Assembly (NCBI GenBank): GCA_013397845.1
Contig: VZTG01005245.1
Coordinates: 310,053 to 374,052, forward strand
Direction: 5' to 3'
Source: Melanocharis versteri
Lineage: Eukaryota; Chordata; Aves; Passeriformes; Melanocharitidae
DNA length: 64,000 nt
In this document: positions 62,401-64,000 of the stretch, piece after piece
Layout: each line of letters begins with the position of its first letter
Numbering within the stretch: the stretch's first letter is position 1
The notes under the pieces: model-generated
Seen by the model: only the letters and a program-made list of their open reading frames with translations
The model's database searches: none
What the model was told of the DNA's origin: nothing
Position numbers and translations under genes: made by a program

Positions 62401-64000
62401 TGAAGAGCCTTCCTGAGAAATCTCATTTTTTCCATTCTGTGCAAGCTGGCTGGCTACTATGACTTATTGCTAACCGAGGACAGGGTTTGTGAGTTGCTGC
62501 TGGGGTTACCTGAAGGAATAAACCTCCAACCTCCATAAGAAATAAAGTCTTTTACTGCCTGACTGATGGATGATAATAATCACACACACTCAGGCAGCGC
62601 TATTATTTCAGCTGTTATTATTTCAGCATGTAAGATAGGGCTGAAATTTCAGGCAGGAATTAAAAAAAAAAATTATAAGTAACATCTAGGAATAAGTATC
62701 ACCCAAAAGATAAAAAAATATCCTAGAATAGGAGTAACCAACATGCACCATGTTCCAGATCCCAGCAACCATTAAATCATTGGCTTCAATTAGATAAATT
62801 TCAAAGAAAAGCCATGGAATGATCAGAAGGCTGTAGTCCACAGAAAAGAAGGAAAAACTGATTTAAAAGGGCCTAAGAGAAGAGGAAGAGCTGGGTATTT
62901 GATAAAAGTAAGAAGATGAGAAGATGCTACAAAGTTAAAGTGAAAAATGTGTTTTTTCCTGGCCACAGCAGTCAGGACATGTGCAATGGATGTTTAATTG
63001 GTACAACAAAGATTAAAATAAGGAAAAGTTGATGTTAAGAAAAGGTTTCTGTAATAAGGTTCGTGAAACACAAATTACATTTTCTCAGTTGCTTACAGAG
63101 TCATCACCTCCTTCTGTAAAAGGTTTTAAAAACAGGCCAGAAAAGGAACTGTGAGACATGATATAAATATGGTTCATTTAATCTCAAGAAAATGAATTTT
63201 CAAGAGAGCCTTTTGCAATCCTTTCAAGACTGAAGAATCTATGGCTGAGTAAGAAAAATGAAATTAAGAAAACTGGATTTTTTTTCAGCATTCAGTGCCA
63301 TTTCCGGTAGCTGACATTTGCTACCCTCAGCACAACCTCTGTCAAAAAAACCAGCAAAAATTCAAAGAACATGTTCAGTCTTTCACCTACTGTGCTTTTT
63401 ATAAGATAGCACCAAGATACCTCAGCAGCCAAAAAATGATGAGCTGTTTGAGGGGAAAACAGCCATTGAGTGAGAGGGAGAAGGAACTCACGGAGAACAC
63501 AGTTCACTGAGCTGTTAGACACATTATCTGTGGCTGCAGGTTCACAGAGCAGATAATCAGCCAGCACAGACTGCAATCTGGAACAAACCCTTTGTTTCAC
63601 ATTAGTCCTAATACAAACTCGTATTACAGATAAGTGCTGCCTTCTCAAAGACCATACATAATCACATTTTTCCCTGTTTCTGCCATGGCTGGTTTTGTGC
63701 ATCAAAGCCATCTTTGTTTTACTTTCTATTCACCAAAGCTCGGTGCAAGAAATGTCACCGGCTGTCTTGTATCCTGTGAGTGAGAAACTAAGACATGTCC
63801 CAAATGCTTGATTCTGTGTGCAGGGATCTGTGACTTGCTTTTCTTCAGGACAGACGAACAGTGAGTTCACTGCAATCTGATTTCTGAGTGATAATGATTC
63901 AATGTTCTTAAACATGCTAAATATCTCCTGGTTTTCTGATCCACATTAGTCACCAACCGCCAGTGTCATTTTCCATTTTTCTCCCTTTCCTTTCCTTTCC
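59406..64000. other. Unique non-coding DNA, no gene seen
   Basis: About 4.6 kb. A GC-richer patch at 59943-60392 is open in two plus frames and one minus frame at once, without recognisable protein. A minus-strand frame at 63292-63711 (139 codons) is also unrecognised. The window ends in a pyrimidine tract. Confidence 0.5.
63976..64000. repeat. (TTTCC)n pyrimidine tract running off the end
   Basis: Pyrimidine-only sequence ending in three TTTCC units (63986-64000) and cut by the window edge, so its true length is unknown. Confidence 0.85.

Noticed and set aside
1..64000. CRISPR arrays, operons or other prokaryotic systems
   Set aside because: Repeat content is avian, no regularly spaced repeats exist, and coding density is essentially nil.

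Overview
The window looks like non-coding (intergenic or deep intronic) nuclear DNA of a bird, probably a passerine or other neoavian. The evidence is repeat content. There are at least eight 5'-truncated CR1 LINE copies with typical avian 3' ends: one with an 8-bp repeat tail, most with the 'TTAAGGTCCCTTCCAACCC' type of 3' end, and one CR1-Y-like. There is one avian ERVL-type solo LTR and two copies of a young ERVK-like LTR with 6-bp target duplications. No Alu, L1 or other mammalian repeats are visible. The passerine placement is inferred from the look of the ERVK-like LTR and is not proven.

Layout. 1-16 kb: AT-rich, repeat-poor unique sequence with one antisense CR1 tail near 5.2 kb. 16-23 kb: a CR1-Y-like copy at 16.1 kb, then AT-rich DNA with small tandem duplications. 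23.0-23.8 kb: a 691-base assembly gap entered through a 49-base T run. 23.8-32.6 kb: unique DNA with a 24-bp perfect palindrome (28.2 kb) and a CpG-enriched island-like patch containing a nested inverted repeat (29.46-29.79 kb). 32.6-41.3 kb: a CR1-rich zone in which two CR1 copies were each hit by the same ERVK-like LTR family. The copy at 33.6 kb has lost its middle at a single N. 41.3-51.3 kb: unique DNA with a 160-base G/T-only tract at 48 kb. 51.3-64 kb: three more CR1 fragments and the ERVL LTR at 53.8-54.4 kb. Strong-looking splice signals lie just downstream of that LTR and could mark a non-coding transcript.

No protein-coding gene can be supported. The longest open frames are about 170 codons (6.1 and 53.1 kb). 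Neither resembles a protein I recognise, and both are near what chance allows. All CR1 reading frames are short 3' remnants with breaks. The best-supported biology is the insertion history: CR1 copies came first and were fixed, then the ERVK-like family inserted twice, independently, each time inside a CR1 and with a readable 6-bp target duplication. No new biological system is demonstrated. The most useful leads are the LTR broken at an N, the CpG/hairpin patch at 29.5 kb, the G/T tract at 48 kb and the possible LTR-linked transcript at 54-55.8 kb.
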